A DNA stretch of 64,000 nucleotides from CAYXVJ01 sp050309435 (GTDB lineage Bacteria; Bacillota; Clostridia; Saccharofermentanales; Fastidiosipilaceae): positions 33,241-97,240 of the forward strand of contig JBNRMJ010000032.1 in the NCBI GenBank assembly GCA_050309435.1, given 5' to 3'. The notes below the pieces were generated by a model. The model saw nothing but the letters and a program-made list of their open reading frames with translations, was not told where the DNA came from and ran no database searches. The position numbers and the translations under genes are program-made. Shown in pieces: positions 25,334 to 33,156 of this stretch (positions are counted from its first letter, which is position 1; every line of letters begins with the position of its first letter).

Positions 25334-26705
25334 GACGATTCTCCCGAGCCATTAAAGGGCAGTTCAGCGCTTCCAGATGATGTCTGATATGCGCGTATAA
25401 AAGCTCCTCATAGACGGATGCTTTTTCGGCCCAGAGTGTATAGAGTCGGTCTTTATACTTGTCGAGAATATAACCGTAAGTGATATGAATCAGCTGTCTG
25501 GCCTCGTTTTGATCCATCAGGGCAGGAAACTCATCGTCTGTCATATCCGACAGTTCGCCGATCTTCGACAGATCCGTCGTCACGTGATAAAGTTTTTTGG
25601 CCTCGGAGAAGGTCTCGAGTGCATAGCCATGGATCTCGCGATAGAGTGCGGGATCTTCTTTCGCCACGACACGGACCGCTTCCAGCCAGTTCGTTCCGGC
25701 CGTTTTCACATGCCAGACGCTCCCGGTATGTTTGGCCACAGAAGAAAAGATACTAAACTTATCCGAACCGGAGTGCACGCTGATCTTGTAAGAGAAATGC
25801 TTCGCGATCGCTGCGTGTACCGAAAGCTCTCTGTCGAAGGTTTCAAGCTCTCCGATGTAGTCGATACCCTTCTGGAACTCGCCGCAAAAGCGCGGTGCCA
25901 TGGTCGCCATTTTCACGCCGCGATCCGTCAGTTCACGCGCGACAAAATAGTGATCCAGTACCTCGGTCGGCGTATCGGTCTCGTCAATCGAAATCTCGAA
26001 ATCCGCATTCGCGGCGACCAGGTACTTTTCATATATAGTCGCGGCGAAGTTTACCGCTTCCCCGTAGATAAAAAGGGCTCTGGCCAGATCGTTATGAGTA
26101 AATCTTAACGTGATCTTGTCGTCTATCGTGAACTCGCGATCCAGATATTTCTCGCGAAGCTCCGCCGGAATTTCCACCGTCTGTCCTTCATAGCGATTTA
26201 TATGTTCGGAGCAGTCCAGGGTGATCATGGTGAAACCAAGCCCCAGGGCATAACGGATATCCTCTTCGGTTTTCAAGTGATCGCCGTCCGCGCCAAAGCC
26301 CTTCTTGTAAGCATGTTTGAAGACAGCGAAGCTTGCGGCATCCAGTACGTCTTCGTAGCGACGATGCGTCAGATTCAGCTCGCGTATCGACTGCTGGACA
26401 AAAACAGGGTAGGCATCGAATTCCTCGAAGACGCGAATATGCGCCGGAGTCGCGATGCCGAGGCGGTCACCCAAGCCGAAACTGCGCTCTTTACTCAGAA
26501 CACGCACGGGGGCCGTGAAGGAAAAGAGCTTTCGCAGAACATTTCCGTTCTCATGTGTTAGCTCGGCCACGAAACCTTCGTCGGTCATTTCTCCGCGAAA
26601 GCCGAGGGCGGGATCCGTCGTCAGTAAGACATCCTTCGTTCCGTCACTGGCCATGCAGACCATGGTATCGCCGATATAGTTGATGGATTTTTCATACTTG
26701 ATCAT
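25326..26705 (-). CDS. uxaE: Tagaturonate epimerase family protein
   Basis: A 459-residue protein of the UxaE type, which converts D-tagaturonate to D-fructuronate. The phrase FGLGDRLGIATPAHI near residue 75 is a strong family signature, along with SIDETDTPTEVLDHYFVARELT, KISVHSGSDKFSIF and HVKTAGTNWLEA further on. In galacturonate breakdown it acts directly after UxaC and lets galacturonate join the glucuronate branch, avoiding a dedicated tagaturonate reductase. It sits between uxaC and a dehydrogenase in one operon. AAGGAG lies about 12 bases before the ATG. Confidence 0.85.
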   Translation of the reverse strand: MIKYEKSINYIGDTMVCMASDGTKDVLLTTDPALGFRGEMTDEGFVAELTHENGNVLRKLFSFTAPVRVLSKERSFGLGDRLGIATPAHIRVFEEFDAYPVFVQQSIRELNLTHRRYEDVLDAASFAVFKHAYKKGFGADGDHLKTEEDIRYALGLGFTMITLDCSEHINRYEGQTVEIPAELREKYLDREFTIDDKITLRFTHNDLARALFIYGEAVNFAATIYEKYLVAANADFEISIDETDTPTEVLDHYFVARELTDRGVKMATMAPRFCGEFQKGIDYIGELETFDRELSVHAAIAKHFSYKISVHSGSDKFSIFSSVAKHTGSVWHVKTAGTNWLEAVRVVAKEDPALYREIHGYALETFSEAKKLYHVTTDLSKIGELSDMTDDEFPALMDQNEARQLIHITYGYILDKYKDRLYTLWAEKASVYEELLYAHIRHHLEALNCPLMARENRHD

Positions 26706-26777
26706 AGAAATAGAATGCTCCTTATCTTGTCCTTTGCCATATTTATGAAAAGGTTATAGATAGCTTAAGATCCGAAG

Positions 26778-28190
26778 CTACTGCTCCGGATCAAAATCGA
26801 AAAATCTACGTGTGTTGTAGTAGCAGATGTCGGAAACTATGTGTCCGATCGTTTCGTAGTCCTCCGGATACTCGCCGTCACTAATGAGCTTACCGATGAA
26901 ATTACAGAGAATTCTGCGGAAGTACTCGTGACGTGTGTACGAGAGGAAACTTCTGCTGTCGGTCAGCATACCGACGAAGTTGGCCAGCAGCGTTCCGTTG
27001 GCGACATCGAGCAGTTGCTTTTCCATACCGCTCTTCGTGTCGTTGAACCACCAGGCGGAACCGAGCTGGATCTTACCGGCGACTTTCGCATCGGCCATGA
27101 AGCAGCCCGCGATCGACGTGATAATCTCGTTATCGCTCGGGTTCAGGCTGTAGAGGATCATCTTGGGCAGCGACTCTTCTTCTTCCATGGCGTTCATGAG
27201 ATAAGAGAGTTTATATGCTTCGGAACTGCCGTTCATCGCGTCAAAACCAGTATCCGGACCGAGCTTGTCGAACATGCGCTTATTATTGTTTCGCATGCTG
27301 CCGAAATGAAGCTGCATGACCCAGCCCAGCTCATGATAGCGCTTGCCCAGATGCAGGAGAAGAGCCGTACGGAAGATCTCGCTTTCGAGTTTCGCGAGTT
27401 TTTCTCCCGCGAGGGCTTTCGTAAAGATTTCATTGACGGCTTCGTCGTTTGCAGGGGCGAAAATGATCGATTCCAGGGCATGGTCCGACGTTCGGCAGCC
27501 TGTTTCGTTAAAGAAGTCGATTCGCTTATCCAGAGCCTCTTTCAAATCGGAGAAGCTCTTGATCTCGACGCCGCTTACCCGGGCGAGTTTATCGATGTAG
27601 TCGACGTAGCCGGCAGCATCGATCCGGATGGCTTGATCCGGGCGGAAGGCAGGCAGCACCTTGACCTCGCAGCCCGGATCCCGGGCGATCTGCTTGTGAT
27701 AGGCCAGATCGTCGATCGGATCGTCAGTCGTGCAGATTAGTTCGACCTTACTCTTCTTGATGATTTGGCGAACACTCATGTCCTTTTGTCTGAGGCGTTC
27801 GTTACACTGATCGTAGACGGCGCGGGCCGTATCCTTGTTCAGGATACCGTCAACGCCGAAATAACGCTTCAGTTCCAGGTAACTCCAGTGAAAGACCGGG
27901 TTACCGACAGCGCGCGGCAGGGTAGCGGCGAAATGCTCAAAAAGCCGATAGGGATCGTTTGATCCCGTAATCTCTTCTTCCTGCACGCCGTTGGCCCGAA
28001 GCAAACGCCACTTGTAGTGATCGCCGCCCAGCCAGATATCACTGATGGAGTCGTATTGTTTATCCTCGGCAATATCGGCCGCCTGAATGTGACAATGATA
28101 GTCGATAATCGGCAGATGCTCGGCGTACTCGTGATAAAGCTTCTTCGCCGGCTCGTTTGACAGTAGAAAATCATCCCCCATGAAACTCAT
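26778..28190 (-). CDS. uxaC: Glucuronate/galacturonate isomerase
   Basis: A 470-residue amidohydrolase-fold uronate isomerase (EC 5.3.1.12) that turns D-glucuronate into D-fructuronate and D-galacturonate into D-tagaturonate. The metal-binding IIDYHCHI motif has His32 and His34. Further signatures include AVYDQCNERL, ICTTDDPIDDL and GSAWWFNDTKSGMEKQL near the C-terminus. Length is normal. Start could be ATG 28190 or ATG 28181; AAAGGA lies upstream of both. It is the third enzyme-coding gene of locus A after the permeases and one dehydrogenase. Confidence 0.93.
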   Translation of the reverse strand: MSFMGDDFLLSNEPAKKLYHEYAEHLPIIDYHCHIQAADIAEDKQYDSISDIWLGGDHYKWRLLRANGVQEEEITGSNDPYRLFEHFAATLPRAVGNPVFHWSYLELKRYFGVDGILNKDTARAVYDQCNERLRQKDMSVRQIIKKSKVELICTTDDPIDDLAYHKQIARDPGCEVKVLPAFRPDQAIRIDAAGYVDYIDKLARVSGVEIKSFSDLKEALDKRIDFFNETGCRTSDHALESIIFAPANDEAVNEIFTKALAGEKLAKLESEIFRTALLLHLGKRYHELGWVMQLHFGSMRNNNKRMFDKLGPDTGFDAMNGSSEAYKLSYLMNAMEEEESLPKMILYSLNPSDNEIITSIAGCFMADAKVAGKIQLGSAWWFNDTKSGMEKQLLDVANGTLLANFVGMLTDSRSFLSYTRHEYFRRILCNFIGKLISDGEYPEDYETIGHIVSDICYYNTRRFFDFDPEQ

Positions 28191-28217
28191 AAAACAGTTC
28201 CTTTCATAGAAGTCGGG

Positions 28218-29513
28218 TTACTTCTTCGCTCCGAATTTGACCAGCTGCGAGACCTCGACCGGAAGGCCCGTGGCGATGGATTTATTCGCCGCGATACCGG
28301 TCAGGATGCTCATCGCACCGTCGACGTGTGATGCCGCCCGATGCAAGCTATCTTCCTCCGGAATACCGAAGAGGTCGTTCAGGAGTACGGGATCTCCGCC
28401 GCCGTGACCGCCTACACCCGGGTCGATTTTCACTTCGCGGGCTTCGGCGAACATCGGATAAACCGTGATCTTTACGCCTTCCACGGCTCCTTCTTTGCTC
28501 TTTTCGCCGGCACCGTTGATATAGACCGTTTCGACGACATCGAGCTCGAGCCGTCCCTTCGTACCTGTAAAGACAACACGGAAACCTTCGATCGGAGAAT
28601 AGGCGTTGAGCGAATAGCTCATGATCGCACCGCTCTTATAGCGAACGAGCACATTCATCGTATCTTCAATGCTGATACCGTCGCCAAATACGCTTTGATC
28701 GCGGATGTAGCCGTCGTCTTTTTCTGCGTTCAGGTAGAGCTTCTCGAGAAGCGGATTACCTTCCATCTTTAAGGCAAAGGGATCGTCCTTGGCATTCTCG
28801 CTGCCATGAACGCGCGTATAAAACCTGGTCTCGCCTCTCTCCTCTGCATTCTCGCGACCGTAAAACATCAGATCGCCCTGGGCATAAACCGTCTTGGGCT
28901 CGGACTGCAGCCAGAAATTTACGAGGTCGAAGTGGTGTGTGGATTTATGGACCAGAAGGCCGCCGCTGTTACGCTTGTCTCGGTGCCAGCGCCTGAAGTA
29001 ATCGGCACCATGCGAAGTATTTAAATACCACTCGAAATGGACCTGATTAACCTGACCGATCGCGTCGTTCATCAGCAGTTCGCGAACTTTTGAGTTGTGC
29101 GGGGCATAGCGATAGTTAAAGCTGATGCGAAGCTTCGCATCGCTTTTCTCTACTGCATCCAGAATTTCCTGACATTTCCCGGCATCGGTCGTCATCGGTT
29201 TCTCGCTGATGACATCAATGCCTCTCTCGAGCGCTTTTACGATGTATTTGTGATGGGTGCGGTCGATCGATGTAACCAGCAGACAATCCGCTTGCTGTTC
29301 GTCCAGCATTTTATCGAACTCGTCGGCCGCATAAAGCGCAACCGACGGATAACCGTACTCGTCCATCAGGTACTTCCGCGCATATTCCATACGCGTGCGG
29401 TTAATATCACAAAATGCCAGCAGTTCCGCCGTATCGCGATAATGTTCGGCTATGGCCGTATAGAAAAAGGCTGCTCTGCTGCCTGTACCTACCTGGACAT
29501 ACTTCTTTTTCAT
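28218..29513 (-). CDS. Gfo/Idh/MocA family oxidoreductase (locus A, upstream copy)
   Basis: A 431-residue dehydrogenase-like protein: Rossmann start VQVGTGSRAAFFYTAIAEHYRD, EKP motif as SEKPMTTD near residue 118, and GGLLVHKSTHHFDLVNFWL in the second domain with a likely catalytic His. Its tail has HGGGDPVLLNDLF. It is clearly different from the other Gfo/Idh protein of the operon, so the two are not a recent duplication. GGAGG lies 11 bases before the ATG. The place between transporter and uxaC suggests it acts early on an imported uronide. Confidence 0.83.
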   Translation of the reverse strand: MKKKYVQVGTGSRAAFFYTAIAEHYRDTAELLAFCDINRTRMEYARKYLMDEYGYPSVALYAADEFDKMLDEQQADCLLVTSIDRTHHKYIVKALERGIDVISEKPMTTDAGKCQEILDAVEKSDAKLRISFNYRYAPHNSKVRELLMNDAIGQVNQVHFEWYLNTSHGADYFRRWHRDKRNSGGLLVHKSTHHFDLVNFWLQSEPKTVYAQGDLMFYGRENAEERGETRFYTRVHGSENAKDDPFALKMEGNPLLEKLYLNAEKDDGYIRDQSVFGDGISIEDTMNVLVRYKSGAIMSYSLNAYSPIEGFRVVFTGTKGRLELDVVETVYINGAGEKSKEGAVEGVKITVYPMFAEAREVKIDPGVGGHGGGDPVLLNDLFGIPEEDSLHRAASHVDGAMSILTGIAANKSIATGLPVEVSQLVKFGAKK

Positions 29514-29569
29514 ATCTTCTTTTCCTCCGTAAAGACAAAACCATTCCGGGATCTGTCTTGATTTGTCAC

Positions 29570-30469
29570 TTAGCCTTTCAAGCCTTCGGTGCTGATACCT
29601 TCGACCAGATACTTCTGACAGAAAATGAAGATCAACATGATCGGGATAAGAGACAAGGTCGACATGGCGAACATCGAGCCCCAGTCCGAACCCGCGGCCG
29701 GATCCGAGAACATCTTCAGAGCGATCGCGACCGTGTACTGGCGCGGCGCATTCAGGTAAAGCAGAGATGCCAGGAAGTCATCCCATTTCCACATGAAGGA
29801 GAAAATTCCGCATGTCACGATGGCCGGAACAATTAAGGGTAAAATGATTCTCGCGTAAATGCCGTACCAGGTACAGCCGTCGATTTTCGCCGACTCGTCC
29901 AGCTCGCGCGGGATACCGTGGATGAACTGGATGATCAGGAAGACGAAAAATGCGCCGCCGGTAAAGTTGGGCAGTACCAGGGGGAGAATCGTTCCCACCC
30001 AGCCCAGCTTATGGAAAATGATGTACTGGGGGATCATGATGATCTGGAACGGTAGCATCATCGTCAGCAGCATGAGCGCAAACCAGATGCCCCTGCCGGG
30101 AAATTTCAGTCTCGCGAAGCCAAAGGCCACCACCGGCGCCGAAAGCAAGGTACCGAAGGTTGCCAGACCTGCGATCAGAAACGAATTCTTAAAGAAATGA
30201 TCAAACCCGTATTTGGCGAAGCCCTGCCAGCCCGTCGAGTAATTCGACAGAATAAACTTGGTCGGCAGTAAGGTGCTTGCATTCCGGAAGATCTCGTCTG
30301 CCGGTTTAAACGAGCTCATGACCATCCAGATCAGCGGATAAATCATGGCAAATCCGAAGAGAATGACCAGCAGATGATAAACGGTCTGGTTCGCCATGGT
30401 TTTTCTTCGGGCGACCCGATGTTTTTTTTGATTGGTATTGATGAGTTCCCTCTTAGCTGTTGTATTCAT
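29570..30469 (-). CDS. Sugar ABC transporter permease, MalG-like (locus A)
   Basis: A 299-residue CUT1-type permease with six helices. The EAA loop, which docks the ATPase, reads ELDESAKIDGCTWYGIYARIILP near residue 190. The C-terminus QKYLVEGISTEGLKG is typical of MalG-class subunits. I take the ATG at 30469 because GGAGGAGATT precedes it; the longer open frame to 30508 overlaps the other permease. No ATP-binding subunit is encoded in the locus, so a shared MsmX/UgpC-like ATPase elsewhere is implied. Confidence 0.9.
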   Translation of the reverse strand: MNTTAKRELINTNQKKHRVARRKTMANQTVYHLLVILFGFAMIYPLIWMVMSSFKPADEIFRNASTLLPTKFILSNYSTGWQGFAKYGFDHFFKNSFLIAGLATFGTLLSAPVVAFGFARLKFPGRGIWFALMLLTMMLPFQIIMIPQYIIFHKLGWVGTILPLVLPNFTGGAFFVFLIIQFIHGIPRELDESAKIDGCTWYGIYARIILPLIVPAIVTCGIFSFMWKWDDFLASLLYLNAPRQYTVAIALKMFSDPAAGSDWGSMFAMSTLSLIPIMLIFIFCQKYLVEGISTEGLKG

Positions 30470-30483
30470 AATCTCCTCCAAAC

Positions 30484-31422
30484 TTAATCCGACGCTCTGA
30501 ATACCCATTTATCAGAGCTCCAGAAGATCAGCGCCGTTAAGATGCTGACCACAAAGAGCATGAACCAGGCCATGGCGGCTCCATACCCCATCTCGGAATA
30601 CTCAAATGATCTTCTGTACATGTATACGGCATAAAATAATGTCGAGTCCAAAGGTTTACCACCGGTTATGACGTAACTTTGAGTAAATGCGGTGAATGCA
30701 TTTATGGTCTGCTGAATCAAGTTGAAAAAGATAACAGGTGTTAACATGGGCAGCGTTATTTTAAAGAATGTTCGAGGTTTAGATGCTCCGTCGACGACCG
30801 CCGCTTCCAGGAGGTTGGCAGGAATCTGCTTTAAACCGCCCAGGAAGATGAGCATGGAAGATCCAAACTGCCACGCCGACAAAATGATCAGGGTCCAGAT
30901 CGCGGTATCCGTCCGGCTGAGCCAGCCGATATCGCTTTCGATACCGATACGGCCCAGGAGGCTGTTGATAATACCGTCGACCGCAAACATGCGTTTCCAT
31001 AAAACAGCCACGGCCACGCTGCTGCCGAGAATCGAGGGCAGATAATAAACGGCGCGATAGAACGCCGTCGCCTTCGTTCCCTTATAGAAAATAACGGCGA
31101 TGAAAAGAGCCATGATCAACTTTATCGGTACCGAAACAATGGCATAGAATAAAGTGACCTGGAAGCTTTTTCTGAAAGTGGCGTCCTGAGTGAACATGCG
31201 GACATAGTTCTCTATGCCGATGAATCTGGGGCTGGACAAGATATCGTATCTTGTAAAGGACAGGCCCAGCGAGATGATAATCGGTACGATTGTAAAGAAA
31301 AGCAAGCCGATGATAAACGGTAAAATGAAAACATAACCGGCTACTTTTTCTCTTTGTAATAAACCGGGCAAGCTTTTTGATTTTTTAATGGATCGATTTG
31401 TTTGCATGAAATTATCCACCAC
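30484..31422 (-). CDS. Sugar ABC transporter permease, MalF-like (locus A)
   Basis: A 312-residue permease with six helices; the family opening is AGYVFILPFIIGLLFF and the EAA loop is ANLLEAAVVDGASKPRTFFKITLP near residue 205. The start is uncertain: a GTG at 31422 directly follows AGGAA, while ATG 31407 has a weaker GGTGG upstream. It lies 127 bases after the binding protein gene, across a strong hairpin, and 14 bases before the second permease. Confidence 0.9.
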   Translation of the reverse strand: MVDNFMQTNRSIKKSKSLPGLLQREKVAGYVFILPFIIGLLFFTIVPIIISLGLSFTRYDILSSPRFIGIENYVRMFTQDATFRKSFQVTLFYAIVSVPIKLIMALFIAVIFYKGTKATAFYRAVYYLPSILGSSVAVAVLWKRMFAVDGIINSLLGRIGIESDIGWLSRTDTAIWTLIILSAWQFGSSMLIFLGGLKQIPANLLEAAVVDGASKPRTFFKITLPMLTPVIFFNLIQQTINAFTAFTQSYVITGGKPLDSTLFYAVYMYRRSFEYSEMGYGAAMAWFMLFVVSILTALIFWSSDKWVFRASD

Positions 31423-31440
31423 TTCCTAACTTGCGGGAAA

Positions 31441-31478
31441 TGATGCAGCCCGAATGCGTTGGCGCTCAGGCTGCATCA
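31441..31478 (-). terminator. Intercistronic hairpin after the locus A binding-protein gene
   Basis: TGATGCAGCC and GGCTGCATCA are perfect 10-base arms. On the minus strand only TTTCCC follows, so it is a weak terminator at best. It would suit partial termination or protection of the upstream mRNA, giving more binding protein than permease. Confidence 0.6.
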
Positions 31479-31549
31479 AATTCGCTAATCAAATATATCG
31501 TTTAACTTTGGTCTCGGGATCAGAAGCTAGCGGATCCCGGCTGCGGATT

Positions 31550-32935
31550 TTACTCTGCGGCTTTGGCCAAAATGGCGTTGGCTTCGGGCAGGAAGCGCTC
31601 GGTAGCCTCTTCCGGTGTGATTTCGCCGTAGCGGATCAAGTCGGTCAAATCGTCAAGAAGCTTATTGACCTCGTTGGCTCCTGCAGGCATCGGCGGGTCG
31701 AAAGGAACCGCAACTTTACTGACTTCGGATATGTAAGCGAAGATCAGCTGCTGGACTTCGTCGAGTTTCGGGCTTAGATAATCAGCCATCTTGGTGGATA
31801 CGGGCACACCGCGCTCGGCTTGCAGAATATCCTGAGCTTCTTCGGCGTTGGTGAAGTAATCGATAATTCTGGCGGCTTCGTCCTTATTTTCGCTCGTCGA
31901 AGTAATGCTCCAGAACTGCGAAGGTCTCAGATACATGCTTTCCTGTGTTGCATCGGAGACGGTCGGATACATAACCATGGCGAGCTCGTCATCCATGGCT
32001 GCCTGGAAAGCGGCGACCTGGTTGGAACCGCCGGGGAAGTTGTTCCAGGCTTTACCGGTGGGCATCGGTCCGTTTTCGAGACCGGCCGTGGAAGCTTCCT
32101 GAAGCACATCAACAGTAACAGCCCAATCGCTCTTAATGGTAGCTTCGATCTGCTTGAAATACTTCAAAACGGTAGCTTCGCTGGCGCCGATCTTGTTGTT
32201 GTCAACATCGAAGAAACGCTCGCCCACATCGCGTGCCATCATGGTAATGCTGCCGTTACCGCCGGGCGTTTCGCCTCTGACACCGGTCTTTTCGAAGATC
32301 TTGGCAGACATTTCCATCACGTCTTCATAGCTGATACGAAGCGGTACATCGATGCCGGCTTCTTCGGCCAGACGGGTGTTATAGATCATGCCGACCGCGT
32401 TGACGCCTGCGCACAGAGCGTAGAGCTGTCCGTCAAACATACCGGTCTCGAGAATGCTCGGGGTGACGTCGTCGATATTCAAATTACCGGCTTCAACCTG
32501 TTCGCTGAGATTAGCCAACTGATCCTTCGCATAATATTGAGCGATATAAGCATAGTCCTGTTGGATAATATCGGGCAGGTTGTTGGAGGCAGCCTGCGTG
32601 GACAACTTATCCCAGTAACCGCTCCAGTCCGTAAATTCGGGCTCGTACTTCACGTGCGGATTCTTCTTTACATAAGCTTCCAGCATCGCTGTCGTCGTGT
32701 CGTTGCGTAATTGGTTACCCCACCATGCCATGCGGATGGTAACTTCTTCCGGTGTTTCGTCGCCTTTGGTCGTGGCGTCGCCTTTGGTTGTGGCGTTGTC
32801 CTTCGTCGTGGCATTGTCTTTCGAGCCCTCGGTAGTCGAACCGCCTCCGTTATTGCAACCGGCAATAAGCGTAAGGCTGAGCACGAAGACAGTAGCCAAC
32901 GTCACAAACTTCTTGAAACGTTTGTTTTTCAGCAT
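31550..32935 (-). CDS. Sugar-binding lipoprotein of ABC transporter (locus A)
   Basis: A 461-residue extracellular solute-binding protein (family 1). The signal peptide ends in LIAGC, with the lipid-bearing Cys at residue 27. A linker with a hexapeptide repeat (KDNATT twice, then KGDATT, KGDE) follows, and the binding fold starts at VTIRMAWWGNQLRN. It captures the sugar outside the cell for the two permeases; the uxaC/uxaE context suggests a uronate or oligo-uronide. The start at 32935 follows AGGAGGAGGAAG; the open frame to 32977 lacks a site. It is the first gene of locus A. Confidence 0.92.
   Translation of the reverse strand: MLKNKRFKKFVTLATVFVLSLTLIAGCNNGGGSTTEGSKDNATTKDNATTKGDATTKGDETPEEVTIRMAWWGNQLRNDTTTAMLEAYVKKNPHVKYEPEFTDWSGYWDKLSTQAASNNLPDIIQQDYAYIAQYYAKDQLANLSEQVEAGNLNIDDVTPSILETGMFDGQLYALCAGVNAVGMIYNTRLAEEAGIDVPLRISYEDVMEMSAKIFEKTGVRGETPGGNGSITMMARDVGERFFDVDNNKIGASEATVLKYFKQIEATIKSDWAVTVDVLQEASTAGLENGPMPTGKAWNNFPGGSNQVAAFQAAMDDELAMVMYPTVSDATQESMYLRPSQFWSITSTSENKDEAARIIDYFTNAEEAQDILQAERGVPVSTKMADYLSPKLDEVQQLIFAYISEVSKVAVPFDPPMPAGANEVNKLLDDLTDLIRYGEITPEEATERFLPEANAILAKAAE
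32761..32822 (-). repeat. 18-base tandem repeat in lipoprotein linker
   Basis: About three and a half copies of an 18-base unit, of which two (32761-32778 and 32779-32796) differ at one position. They encode the Thr/Asp/Lys hexapeptide linker of the locus A binding protein and may vary in copy number between strains. Confidence 0.65.
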
Positions 32936-32966
32936 ACTTCCTCCTCCTGATGATAAAAATGTTTTA

Positions 32967-32983
32967 CACTGAATCAATCAGTG
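32967..32983. promoter_or_regulatory. Palindrome upstream of locus A binding-protein gene
   Basis: CACTGA-ATCAA-TCAGTG is a perfect inverted repeat 32 bases before the start codon of the binding-protein gene. It may be an operator or leader hairpin. Confidence 0.4.
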
Positions 32984-33036
32984 CATTTCACTGTCAATAT
33001 AGGCTAAGGAGTCTGCGAATATAAGCAAAATAACTG

Positions 33037-33051
33037 TTGTACTATGTACAA
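33037..33051. promoter_or_regulatory. Palindrome in the divergent control region of locus A
   Basis: TTGTAC-TAT-GTACAA is a perfect 15-base palindrome midway between the divergent binding-protein and sensor-kinase genes. It is a candidate binding site for the local response regulator or another repressor. Confidence 0.4.
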
Positions 33052-33156
33052 ATTTCCGTTCATCCGAACACTATTTTGATCTTGTCTACAGATATTGTTC
33101 ACTATTCTTGTGCAACTTACTTATAAACTGCTGGACATTTTGCGAATCGGATTGAT

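Noticed and set aside
26841..27740. 299-codon open frame on the plus strand
   Set aside because: Antisense shadow of uxaC, which has clear motifs on the other strand.
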